Shown piece after piece: positions 1 to 5,937 of a DNA stretch of 10,265 nucleotides. Numbering within the stretch: position 1 is the stretch's first letter; every line of letters begins with the position of its first letter. Source of the DNA: an uncultured Pseudoflavonifractor sp. (lineage in GTDB: Bacteria; Bacillota; Clostridia; Oscillospirales; Oscillospiraceae); the NCBI GenBank assembly GCA_904419835.1, contig CAJFTA010000071.1, forward strand, positions 1 through 10,265, given 5' to 3'. The translations under genes and the position numbers were made by a program. The notes beneath the pieces are model-generated. The model ran no database searches and was not told the DNA's origin. It was given only the letters and a program-made list of their open reading frames with translations.

Positions 1-698
1 TAGGCGCCCACCTTGCCGTAGCCGGTGCCGGGGCCGCTGCGGATGTTGACGCCCGCGCTGGGCGTCACGGTATACTGCTTGTCCATGGTGTCCTCCTTGC
101 CGCTGTCCTCCGCCGTCAGCCAGACGCACAGGTAATTGTCCACCGGGCGGGTGGAGTCGATAACCCGCCCGCCGCCGAAGTCGCACTGACTGGAGCCGCC
201 GCCGTCCAGCATGATAGCCGTCTCAGCTCCCAGAGTGTACAGCTCCTCCCGCAGCGCCTCAGGGGTGGCCGCGTCCGCCGTGCCGTCGCCGGAGCAGCAG
301 AGGATGAGGTGCTCCCCGTCCAGGGCCATGGCCGTGCGGCCTCTCCGGCCCCCCAGCTCCGAGCCGTAGCTCAGGGCGTCGGTGATGCCCACCATGGGGG
401 TGAGCAGCTCGTAGCCGCCGATGTAGCTGGCCCGCTCACCGGCGGGCAGGGCGCACAGCCTGATATCGCCGCCGCTGTCCCAGGCGTAGCCCCAGCAGCC
501 CCAGCTCTCTTTCGCCCGCACCACTCCGTCCGCCTTCAGGTGGTGGGTGGGCCTGCCCAGGGCCTCAAAAAATCCGGCGTTGCAGATGAGGTCGGGCTGT
601 TCCGCCGCCCTGACCTGCTCCAGGCTCCGGCCGCCGCCGGTCACCAGGGCCAGGCGTTTGATGTGTCCAAGTCGGACACGCTGGATGTACTTGCTCAT
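1..698 (-). CDS. Phosphodiester glycosidase (NAGPA-type) with SH3 domain, C-terminus cut off
   Basis: This is a 232-residue 5' portion of a gene that leaves the window at base 1. The middle of the protein carries the phosphodiester glycosidase (NAGPA) signature: PDLICNAGFF at about residues 35-44, ALDGEHLIL at 125-133 and the conserved MLDGGGSSQ at 163-171. A stretch starting near residue 208 (YTVTPSAGVNIRSGPGTGYG) is the start of a bacterial SH3 domain, usually a cell-wall binding module. I chose the ATG at 698 because GGGAGG lies 8 bases upstream and the start overlaps the stop of the preceding small gene (ATGA). There is no signal peptide, which fits a phage-borne protein released by lysis or carried on the particle rather than a secreted host enzyme. 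Family members cleave sugar phosphodiesters; the substrate here is unknown, and a wall or teichoic-acid polymer is only an inference. The prophage assignment rests on the neighbours and is moderate. Confidence 0.85.
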   Translation of the reverse strand, partial: MSKYIQRVRLGHIKRLALVTGGGRSLEQVRAAEQPDLICNAGFFEALGRPTHHLKADGVVRAKESWGCWGYAWDSGGDIRLCALPAGERASYIGGYELLTPMVGITDALSYGSELGGRRGRTAMALDGEHLILCCSGDGTADAATPEALREELYTLGAETAIMLDGGGSSQCDFGGGRVIDSTRPVDNYLCVWLTAEDSGKEDTMDKQYTVTPSAGVNIRSGPGTGYGKVGA

Positions 699-802
699 GT
701 AACCGCCTCCCACTGCCATTCAGTCCCGTCGCTGCCGGGGGCCCAAACACATGGGAGCATGTCCGACCTGCACAGGTAGGTGACGCCCTCATACAGTTCC
801 AT
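695..802 (-). CDS. 35-residue protein resembling the end of a carbohydrate-binding (CBM5/12-like) module
   Basis: A short ORF starts with ATG at 802 behind a GAGGCGG ribosome binding site, and its TGA overlaps the ATG of the glycosidase gene (ATGA), which suggests translational coupling. The 35-residue product contains YEGVTYLCRSD near the N-terminus and WAPGSDGTEWQWEAV at the end. This spacing of Y-x-G-x-x-Y, W-x-P-G and a final W-x-x-V resembles the second half of chitin-binding type modules, which in phage tail proteins often sit at the C-terminus. It may be a genuine mini-protein or a former C-terminal domain now on its own. Function is not established. It is too short for most gene callers, but start, ribosome binding site and overlap all support translation. 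Confidence 0.6.
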   Translation of the reverse strand: MELYEGVTYLCRSDMLPCVWAPGSDGTEWQWEAVT

Positions 803-818
803 TAATTCACCGCCTCTT

Positions 819-944
819 TTAAATCGAATTTACTGTATCTTCCAGCCTGTTTAGTATTTCTGCGTTCCCTTCTTTAGTCAAATGGAGCTTATCGCTTTGC
901 CAATAGACACTTGCGTCTTTGGGGTTTATCGGACTGAAGAACGA
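819..944 (-). pseudogene. C-terminal remnant of an SGNH/GDSL-type hydrolase
   Basis: Reading the minus strand down to the TAA at 819-821 gives about 41 residues, containing NPKDASVYWQ and then DKLHLTKEGNAEILN. The D-x-x-H followed by L-T-x-x-G is the block V motif of SGNH/GDSL esterases, where the Asp and His belong to the catalytic triad, and such proteins end shortly after it. Upstream of about 944 the frame stays open but the translation no longer looks like this family and runs into the recombinase-side sequence on the other strand. The N-terminal part, with the catalytic Ser block, is therefore missing. The stop lies 16 bases before the next small gene, so the three minus-strand pieces look like one former operon. 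Family assignment rests on one motif and is moderate. Confidence 0.55.
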
Positions 945-1219
945 AAAGCAGCAATCGCAGATTGGAAGGCTACCAACCCTCTGGAGAAGTGATCCGCCTG
1001 ACCAACGCCATCAATCGCGCCCTGGAATCTCCCAATAAACCGGAGGAGGCGCTCTCTCTGATCTTGAAGGGCGCCTCGGCCCGATATGATTGCTGTCCCC
1101 CGGCAATTCCCATTCAAGAAGAAAACCACCCGCTGGCTGTGGATCAGAACCGCATCCGGCAGGTGGTCTCTTTTATTACAATTTCGGCAGAGAACGTGGT
1201 GGCTGTCGCCTTCCGATAG
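938..1219 (+). pseudogene. 5'-truncated serine-recombinase partner protein
   Basis: The frame opens after a TGA at 935-937 and ends with TAG at 1219. No ATG exists at its beginning; only a TTG at 962 is available, without a convincing ribosome binding site. The residues GEVIRLTNAINRALE, then KPEEALSLILKGASARYDC, and the ending QNRIRQVVSFITISAENVVA match what I recall from the C-terminal third of serine recombinases or their short partner proteins in Firmicutes element cassettes, which lie directly upstream of a full recombinase gene. The resolvase and zinc-ribbon parts are absent. It ends 21 bases before the intact recombinase, in the same order as in intact cassettes, so I read it as what is left of the partner gene after a deletion whose edge lies near 938-944. 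It is probably not functional. Confidence 0.55.
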
Positions 1220-1240
1220 GCCGCCAGGAAAGGACAGGAC

Positions 1241-2872
1241 ATGGAACAGACACTGGAACGACGGGTGCGGGTCATCCCGGCAACGAAGAAGCTCACCGAG
1301 GCTGGAAGTTCCCGGCGCGGTAAGCAGCGGGTGGCCGCCTACTGCCGGGTGAGCACCGACAGTGAGGAGCAGCTTAACAGCTACGAAGCCCAAAAAGCCT
1401 ACTACACGCAGAAGATCGAGGAAAATCCGGATTGGGAGCTGGCCGGCATCTTTGCTGACAAAGGGCTCTCTGGCACCAGCATGAAAAAGCGGGATGACTT
1501 CAAGCGGATGATCGCCGCCTGTAAACGGGGCCGGATCGACACCATCCTCACTAAGTCGCTCTCCCGGTTCGCCCGGAACACCGTGGACTGCCTGGATACG
1601 ATCCGGATGCTGCGGGCCCGCGGGATTGGTGTCATCTTTGAAAAAGAAAATATCAATACACTCACTGAGTCCAGCGAATTCCTCATCACACTGTTCAGTG
1701 GCTTTGCCCAGGCGGAGAGTGAGTCCCTCAGCGAGAACATCATCCGGGGGAAAATGATGAGTATGCAGGCGGGCCATGTCCCATTCCAGTATAAGAAGCT
1801 GCTGGGCTACCGGAAAGGGGCGGATGGCCGGCCGGAGATCGACCCGGAGGAGGCGAAGACAGTGCGGAGGATTTACCGCCGCTATCTGGACGGATGCAGC
1901 CTGGCCCAGATCCAGCATGAACTGCAGGCGGATCATGTTCCCACCGCCCAAGCCATCCAGCGGTGGTCTTATCAGGTGATTCACAATATCCTCACCAATG
2001 AGCGGTACATCGGAGATGCCGTGCTGGGCAAGACATACACCACAGACTGTATCAGCAAACGGGTGAAAAAGAATACCGGAGAGCGGATGCAGAGCTATGT
2101 GGAGAACAACCACCCCGCCATTATCCCAAAAGAAATGTTTTATCGGGTACGGGAGGAGATGACTCGCAGAGCCAGCAAGCGAAAGGTGATGCAGCGGCAC
2201 GGAAAGACGGAGCTGGGCAAATACTCCGCCAAATACGCCCTCTCTGAGCTCCTGGTATGCGGGGAATGCGGAACTCCCTATAGGCGGTGTACCTGGGCCA
2301 GGAACGGGAAAAAGCGCATCGTGTGGCGGTGCGTCTCACGGCTGGAGTTTGGGACGAAATACTGCCACAGCTCCCCCTCCATGGAGGAGGAGAAACTGCA
2401 CCGGGCAATCCTGGAGGCTCTCAATGAGTTTGCCCAGGCGGGAAGCGAGGTCAAGGCGGATATGCTGGACTTCACCCGGCTGGTTTGGGCCGGCCAGGAG
2501 ACGGATGGCACCAGCCTGCTCTCCCTCAAGCAGCGGCTGAACGACATCACGGCGGAGCAGGCCCTGCTACTGAATCAGGTGCTGGCAAACATGGATGACG
2601 AGATTCTCACCGCCCAGCTTAAGGCGCTGATGGACGAAAAACAAGCTATCCAAGAACAGATCATGTCCGCGGAGCAGAGCCAGACCCACAGTGCGGCCCA
2701 GGCATCCCGCATGGCGGAGCTGCGGGAATGGATGACCCACCTGGAAGTCAACACCGAATACCATGACGAGCAGGTACGCATGGCCGTGGAGCAGATCACG
2801 GTAGTGGACACGGAGACCATCCACATCAAATTCCGGTATCCGGGGCTGGAGATGGACAAGAAACTAAGCTGA
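1241..2872 (+). CDS. Large serine recombinase (site-specific integrase/excisionase of a mobile element)
   Basis: This 543-residue protein has the full order of a large serine recombinase. An N-terminal resolvase domain covers about residues 29-175, with VAAYCRVSTD placing the catalytic serine at position 38, GLSGTS at 75-80 and SLSRFARN at 106-113 supplying the conserved arginines. A recombinase DNA-binding domain spans about 185-300. A zinc ribbon holds Cys340, Cys343, Cys364 and Cys375. A helical, Gln/Glu-rich C-terminal part (about 385-540) probably contains the coiled coil that controls integration versus excision. Start: ATG at 1241 behind AGGAAAGGAC. The enzyme joins attP and attB through a serine-DNA intermediate in the cytoplasm. 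All catalytic and metal-binding residues are present, so it looks active. No att site can be assigned from this window alone. The phosphoesterase gene follows after 19 bases, probably co-transcribed. Confidence 0.95.
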   Translation: MEQTLERRVRVIPATKKLTEAGSSRRGKQRVAAYCRVSTDSEEQLNSYEAQKAYYTQKIEENPDWELAGIFADKGLSGTSMKKRDDFKRMIAACKRGRIDTILTKSLSRFARNTVDCLDTIRMLRARGIGVIFEKENINTLTESSEFLITLFSGFAQAESESLSENIIRGKMMSMQAGHVPFQYKKLLGYRKGADGRPEIDPEEAKTVRRIYRRYLDGCSLAQIQHELQADHVPTAQAIQRWSYQVIHNILTNERYIGDAVLGKTYTTDCISKRVKKNTGERMQSYVENNHPAIIPKEMFYRVREEMTRRASKRKVMQRHGKTELGKYSAKYALSELLVCGECGTPYRRCTWARNGKKRIVWRCVSRLEFGTKYCHSSPSMEEEKLHRAILEALNEFAQAGSEVKADMLDFTRLVWAGQETDGTSLLSLKQRLNDITAEQALLLNQVLANMDDEILTAQLKALMDEKQAIQEQIMSAEQSQTHSAAQASRMAELREWMTHLEVNTEYHDEQVRMAVEQITVVDTETIHIKFRYPGLEMDKKLS

Positions 2873-2891
2873 GGAAGGAGCGTACAAAATC

Positions 2892-3641
2892 ATGGCATTC
2901 TTTATCACAGGAGACACCCACGGAGACTTCCGGCGATTCCTGCCGGAGCGTTTCTATGAGCAGGAGACTTTGACCAAGGAGGACTTCGTCACGGTCTGCG
3001 GAGACCTGGGCGGCGTATGGTACGGAGATCATCGGGATGATGAGGGGCTGGACTTCCTGGAGCGCCGGCCCTTTACCACCCTCTTCGTTGCGGGGAACCA
3101 TGAAAACTATGATGCCCTGCGGACATACCCACTGGAGGACTGGCACGGCGGGAAGATCCGCCGCATTCGGCCCTCGGTGCTCCTGCTGGAGCGCGGGCAA
3201 GTGTTTAACGTGGGCGGAAAACGGATCTTCGCCATGGGCGGAGCCAGCAGCCACGATGTCCAGGACGGCATCCTGGAGCCGGACGATCCCCAGTTTCTTC
3301 AAAAGCTCCAACGGCTCAACGCAAGAGGGGCGGCATTCCGGATCGACCACCGATCCTGGTGGAAAGAGGAGCTGCCCAGCCCGGAGGAGTACCAGGAAGC
3401 ACGAAGGAATCTGGAACGTACAGGCTGGGAGGTGGACTACATCATCACGCACTGCGCGCCCACCAGCATCCAGAATGAACTGCTCCAGACGCTATCCAGG
3501 CCGGACGAACTCACAGACTTCCTGGAGGAGGTGCGGCAGCGGTGCCGGTTCCAATATCACTTCTTCGGACATTACCACGGCGATCTGGTGATCCGGCAGA
3601 AATATGTCCTGCTGTATGAGCAGATCCTACGGCTGAAATAA
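2892..3641 (+). CDS. Calcineurin-like metallophosphoesterase
   Basis: The 249-residue protein carries all five metal-binding blocks of the calcineurin-like phosphoesterase fold: GDTHGD at 7-12, GDLG at 37-40, GNHE at 68-71, THCAP at 186-190 and GHYHGD at 226-231. Such enzymes bind two metal ions and cleave phosphomonoesters or phosphodiesters; the real substrate (nucleotide, phosphoprotein or nucleic acid end) cannot be told. It is a soluble single-domain protein without signal peptide or membrane segment. The ribosome binding site AGGAAGGAG overlaps the recombinase stop region and lies about 11 bases before the ATG, slightly far. The gene shares the strand with the recombinase at a 19-base gap and is followed by a strong terminator, so the two form a likely two-gene unit. 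I infer that it is cargo or an accessory of the mobile element. Confidence 0.9.
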   Translation: MAFFITGDTHGDFRRFLPERFYEQETLTKEDFVTVCGDLGGVWYGDHRDDEGLDFLERRPFTTLFVAGNHENYDALRTYPLEDWHGGKIRRIRPSVLLLERGQVFNVGGKRIFAMGGASSHDVQDGILEPDDPQFLQKLQRLNARGAAFRIDHRSWWKEELPSPEEYQEARRNLERTGWEVDYIITHCAPTSIQNELLQTLSRPDELTDFLEEVRQRCRFQYHFFGHYHGDLVIRQKYVLLYEQILRLK

Positions 3642-3657
3642 GACAGGAAGCCCCTCA

Positions 3658-3712
3658 TTTTAAGGGAAAGCACGGGGACGGCGGATCGCCGTCCCCGTGC
3701 TTTCCCTTAAAA
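3658..3712. terminator. Long perfect hairpin, probable bidirectional intrinsic terminator
   Basis: A perfect 25-base-pair inverted repeat (3658-3682 with 3688-3712) surrounds the loop GGATC. The inner 13 pairs are GC-rich and start with GCACGGGG; the outer part is AAGGGAAA on one side and TTTCCCTT on the other, so each strand carries a pyrimidine-rich, U-containing tract after the GC stem. It begins 16 bases after the phosphoesterase stop. The tail is not an unbroken U run, so efficiency is uncertain, and the unusual perfection may have another cause. Confidence 0.7.
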
Positions 3713-3755
3713 CCACTGTGGCAGATGATTTCCGATATACAAAACCGAAAGAGAA

Positions 3756-3764
3756 TGGTATAAT
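3756..3764 (+). promoter_or_regulatory. Extended -10 promoter for the pRiA4b ORF-3 family gene
   Basis: The sequence TGGTATAAT gives a perfect TATAAT box at 3759-3764 preceded by the TGn extension. No good -35 hexamer lies 16-18 bases upstream, which is common for extended -10 promoters. Transcription would start near 3771 and leave a leader of about 63 bases before the ATG at 3834, which has GAGGAGG ahead of it. The position just after the hairpin at 3658-3712 fits an independent transcription unit. Confidence 0.65.
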
Positions 3765-3833
3765 GCAGGGAGTGGTACGAGGACAATTAGGATTCCATTT
3801 CGGACGAGAGAAAGGCGAGGAGGCGGACACTGG

Positions 3834-4565
3834 ATGGCATCGCAGCCGATCTATCAGTTTTATGCTGAACTGAATAACTACCAGCCGAAGATATGGCGCC
3901 GGTTTCAAGTCCCAGGCAATATTACCATGGCCCGGCTGGGATACATCCTGATGACCCTGTATGAGATGCAGGCCAGCCACCTGTTCTGCATCACAGTCCC
4001 GGTTCGTGAAAACGCAAAATTAGATCCATCGCTGCCCGGCGCTGGTACTGTATTGCGAGACGGGATCTGGCGATTTGAGCTCAACAATGAGGAGCTGTTT
4101 CCGGGAGAAGGGGAAAAGTCCTTTGATGCTTCTGCCTACAAGATGCGCTCTGTCCTCCAGGGATGTACAGGCGAAAAACTGACCTTGGAATATGATTATG
4201 GCGATGGCTGGGAAATAGAAGTAACTCTGGAGACGATCTTGGAGGATAAGGAACTGCCGGGCCGTGAACTGCCGCGTGTGCTCGCCGGCGAGGGCTATGG
4301 GATCATAGAGGACTGCGGTGGAACTGGCGGACTGGAACGTCTGGCAGAGGCATTTCGCCAGAAAAACGGAGACGATTATGTGCATTATAAAAAGTGGCTG
4401 GGCCGGGATGACCTGGATCTGGACTCTTTTGATCTGGATGATATGAATCAGCGGCTTAAGAAAGTTCCTCGCATCTACACAGAATTGTATGAATATGGCT
4501 GCGCCCCCTCTCAGCGGTCTCTTGATTTTTTGGAGCGAAAATATCAGGACAACGCCAGACGCTGA
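3834..4565 (+). CDS. Plasmid pRiA4b ORF-3 family protein
   Basis: This 243-residue protein matches the pRiA4b ORF-3 family. The N-terminus has IYQFYAELNNYQPKIWRRF, the typical opening in which the protein binds or modifies an unknown partner. The centre carries the hallmark YDYGDGWE at 120-127, and GEGYGIIEDCGG at 152-163 is followed by GLERL. The family has no established biochemical role. It is found on plasmids, integrative elements and sometimes beside nuclease or metal-chelating SEC-C-type domains. The N-terminal part (about 1-165) is the family domain, and the remaining 80 residues are acidic and helical (RDDLDLDSFDLDD). The ATG at 3834 has GAGGAGG about 10 bases upstream. It is transcribed alone from its own promoter and ends before a strong terminator. 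It may be cargo of the same element as the recombinase. Confidence 0.88.
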   Translation: MASQPIYQFYAELNNYQPKIWRRFQVPGNITMARLGYILMTLYEMQASHLFCITVPVRENAKLDPSLPGAGTVLRDGIWRFELNNEELFPGEGEKSFDASAYKMRSVLQGCTGEKLTLEYDYGDGWEIEVTLETILEDKELPGRELPRVLAGEGYGIIEDCGGTGGLERLAEAFRQKNGDDYVHYKKWLGRDDLDLDSFDLDDMNQRLKKVPRIYTELYEYGCAPSQRSLDFLERKYQDNARR

Positions 4566-4691
4566 TAATGCGGGGGTTCGGATTGCTTGGTGTATTTTTC
4601 GCAAAAAGGACGAAACAGAAAAGTGACAATCCCGCAAACCGTTGCGCTGCAAGGCTTTGGAGTGTGCATCTTTTTTATCAACACATGACAG

Positions 4692-4729
4692 CTCGTCGCA
4701 AGCGACATATCGCTTGCGACGAGTTTTTT
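4692..4729 (+). terminator. Intrinsic terminator downstream of the pRiA4b-family gene
   Basis: A perfect 13-base-pair stem (4692-4704 with 4711-4723, CTCGTCGCAAGCG on the left arm) with the loop ACATAT is followed at once by six T residues. This is a textbook Rho-independent terminator in the plus direction, 127 bases after the stop codon at 4565. Confidence 0.92.
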
Positions 4730-4815
4730 CATTTCATTGCAAAACTCATCGCGCGCTCATTTTGCTGCTCCTCGCTTCCAAACCAGACCCGCTTACGCTG
4801 GGCTCTGGTTTGGGT

Positions 4816-4841
4816 CCGCCGCAAAGCGGCGGCTTTTTCTT
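4816..4841 (+). terminator. Second intrinsic terminator-like hairpin
   Basis: CCGCCGC, loop AAA and GCGGCGG form a 7-base-pair GC stem followed by CTTTTTCTT. Just upstream (4779-4810) AAACCAGA pairs with TCTGGTTT around a GC-rich inner part, giving a second hairpin. Both belong to a compact palindromic block at about 4737-4841 that looks like a repeated intergenic unit. Confidence 0.7.
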
Positions 4842-4850
4842 ATCGCAAGG

Positions 4851-4872
4851 AAATATCGATTTTAACCGTCCC
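4851..4872. repeat. 22-base direct repeat, copy 1
   Basis: AAATATCGATTTTAACCG followed by TCCC. The same 22 bases recur at 5082-5103 with a single T-to-C change at position 19. Both copies are followed within about 10 bases by a hairpin. Confidence 0.85.
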
Positions 4873-4975
4873 TTCCAAAAATCCCGAATGCGTTCGGGAT
4901 TTTTACTTATTTCCTCTTCACGATTCCTTCTTCCTTATCTCCTCCCTGTCCACGGGATTTTTGGAAGAAGGAGGT
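4872..4975 (+). promoter_or_regulatory. Candidate leader with competing stems around an orphan Shine-Dalgarno sequence
   Basis: Three pairings compete. Stem A is a perfect 12-base-pair terminator-like hairpin, AAAAATCCCGAA (4877-4888) with TTCGGGATTTTT (4893-4904). Stem B pairs CTTCCAAAAATCCCG (4872-4886) with CGGGATTTTTGGAAG (4953-4967), 15 perfect pairs, and would destroy A. Stem C pairs CCTTCTTCC (4926-4934) with GGAAGAAGG (4963-4971) and would mask the start of the strong ribosome binding site AAGGAGGT (4968-4975). No start codon follows at the right distance. It looks like a regulatory leader that has lost its gene, or coincidental palindromes of a mobile repeat. The pairings are read from sequence; a switching role is inference. 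Confidence 0.4.
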
Positions 4976-4997
4976 AAATAGAATCGGGGATAGGTAG

Positions 4998-5025
4998 GGA
5001 CCGGGGCTCAAACGCACCTCGGTCC
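4998..5025. repeat. Short inverted repeat
   Basis: GGACCG (4998-5003) pairs with CGGTCC (5020-5025) around a 16-base loop. It may be structured RNA or a chance palindrome; no coding sequence surrounds it. Confidence 0.35.
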
Positions 5026-5081
5026 AGAAGGCCGGCTATGTGGTTCTGTTTCTGTGCATCCGTTTTATGACTCGCGTTTCA

Positions 5082-5103
5082 AAATATCGATTTTAACCGC
5101 CCC
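5082..5103. repeat. 22-base direct repeat, copy 2
   Basis: AAATATCGATTTTAACCG followed by CCCC; one mismatch against the copy at 4851-4872, 231 bases away. A hairpin of eight pairs follows, AGAGAGCC (5112-5119) with GGCTCTCT (5143-5150), with a 23-base loop. Confidence 0.85.
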
Positions 5104-5215
5104 GTCTATAAAGAGAGCCAGATAAACCAAAAGGGTCCGTCCGGCTCTCTTATAATCTCTCTTTCCTCCACCACGTCGCTGCGGGCGTCATATCGTTCAC
5201 GGCAATTTTAAGGCA

Positions 5216-5261
5216 AAAAACGGCCCAATTCCGGTGATATATCCGGAATTGGACCGTTTTT
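5216..5261. terminator. Bidirectional terminator between the hairpin region and the small minus-strand gene
   Basis: The arms 5216-5234 and 5243-5261 pair over 18 of 19 positions; the left arm starts AAAAACGG and the right ends CCGTTTTT, with loop TGATATAT. The single mismatch is C-A in plus-strand RNA but a G-U wobble in minus-strand RNA, so the structure is better for transcripts coming from the right. It lies 30 bases beyond the stop of the small gene at 5291, which fits that role. Confidence 0.88.
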
Positions 5262-5290
5262 ATGCTTATATGGTTCTGCGTTTCCGCCGC

Positions 5291-5485
5291 TCACCACATG
5301 GGGTACCGGGCGCTGTCCGCCCGCAGCTGGCGTGTAATGGTACCGCACAGCTCACGGTAAAAGCGCAGATAGGTGGTTTTCTTGGCCCGCTGGACTTGCT
5401 GGAGCTGCTGGTATTCCCGCCAGCGCTGGCACTGTTTGTGGCATCCGGTCTGATAGTCGGGGCAGTTACCTTGACAGGGAAGCAT
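5291..5485 (-). CDS. 64-residue cysteine-containing protein of mobile-element type, function unknown
   Basis: The product starts MLPCQGNCPDYQTGCHKQC, giving four cysteines in the first 19 residues with the order C-x3-C-x6-C-x3-C, then continues with RWREYQQLQQVQRAKKTTYL, a basic helical stretch, and ends with ARYPMW. The cysteine cluster may bind zinc. Small proteins with this layout, a CP...C...C cluster followed by a helix rich in Arg, Lys, Glu and Gln, are common in prophages and integrative elements of gut Firmicutes, but I know no function. I chose the ATG at 5485 because GAGGAGG lies about 8 bases upstream. The frame stays open to about 5690, so a longer protein starting at 5611 (106 residues) is possible but lacks such a site. 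A good terminator follows at 5216-5261. The gene points away from the operon at 5938. Confidence 0.7.
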   Translation of the reverse strand: MLPCQGNCPDYQTGCHKQCQRWREYQQLQQVQRAKKTTYLRFYRELCGTITRQLRADSARYPMW

Positions 5486-5937
5486 AGCGCAGTCCTCCTC
5501 ATAACCGAAATCGGGCCTGAGGGAAAAGCTGTGCCGCGTCCGTCTTCTCCAGAAGCAGGCCCTCTCAATGCTGTTTTTATGATAGCGCGTCTTCCCCTGC
5601 GCCGCCACCATCCCGGGGTAAATATGCCGTGAACTCTCTGTAAACTTCCCCTGCGCTCCCCGCTTTTCCAGCCCATGATTGATTGGATTTTTTAATCATT
5701 CAGCCGGAAGTTTCAATGTTTTAATAATAGATCTCCATCCGTTGACACAGGCGGTTTAGCCGTGCTACCGTTTTATGACAGAAGGTTTTCTCCATGGAGC
5801 CCATCACTTTTCCCCTGCGGCTTCGGGCATGCCATATAAAGAAGCATACCCGGGGAAGCGCGCCTTCCGTGCCCGCTCCCGGCCACTCCGTGGCCTATTA
5901 TATTGTCTAGATTCTATGAAAAAGGGAGATGTCTGAG
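5486..5937. other. 450-base region between divergent genes; leader of the reductase operon
   Basis: No convincing gene is visible, though minus-strand frames stay open to about 5690. The region must hold the promoter of the operon, but I find no good one: TTGACA at 5742-5747 has only the weak TACCGT at 5766-5771 behind it, and TATTAT/TATATT boxes at 5896-5904 lack a -35. CTCCATGGAG (5790-5799) is a perfect 10-base palindrome, and GGAAG/CTTCC form a small stem near 5854-5868. A structured leader is possible but matches no riboswitch class I recognise. Confidence 0.45.
5881..5895. promoter_or_regulatory. Hairpin GGCCAC-TCC-GTGGCC just upstream of the operon
   Basis: A perfect six-pair GC stem with a three-base loop ends at 5895 and is followed by TATTATATTGTCT. 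It sits 43 bases before the start codon at 5938. It could be an attenuator, a weak terminator or an operator overlapping a -10 box. The stem is certain, its role is not. Confidence 0.4.

Larger units (their letters stand above)
4566..5215. other. Gene-free 650-base stretch rich in palindromes
   Basis: I see no convincing gene here. The stretch holds the terminators at 4692-4729 and 4816-4841, the competing stems at 4872-4975, two direct repeats, and further hairpins at 4998-5025 and 5112-5150. An open frame from about 4568 to 4981 runs through two terminators and has no ribosome binding site, so it is not a gene. CGCAAACCGTTGCG near 4631-4644 is a further small stem. The stretch may be the edge of the mobile element or a place where several intergenic repeats have accumulated. 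Confidence 0.7.

Noticed and set aside
309..779. Plus-strand open frame of 156 residues
   Set aside because: Antisense to the phosphodiester glycosidase and the small upstream gene, both supported by motifs and start signals.
803..1240. attL/attR core for the serine recombinase
   Set aside because: The second att site is not identifiable in this window, so no core duplication can be shown.
926..2200. Long minus-strand open frame of 424 residues
   Set aside because: It is antisense to the intact serine recombinase, which has all family motifs; the translation matches nothing I recognise.
4568..4981. Plus-strand open frame of 137 residues
   Set aside because: It crosses two intrinsic terminators and two other hairpins, has no ribosome binding site and reads as low-complexity, Arg/Ser/Phe-rich sequence.
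5742..5771. TTGACA box as the operon promoter
   Set aside because: The -35 is perfect but the only element at the right distance is TACCGT, too far from TATAAT to claim.
5929..5937. Earlier ATG for the reductase gene
   Set aside because: The AGGGAG ribosome binding site directly touches this ATG, leaving no spacer, while the ATG at 5938 has a nine-base spacer.
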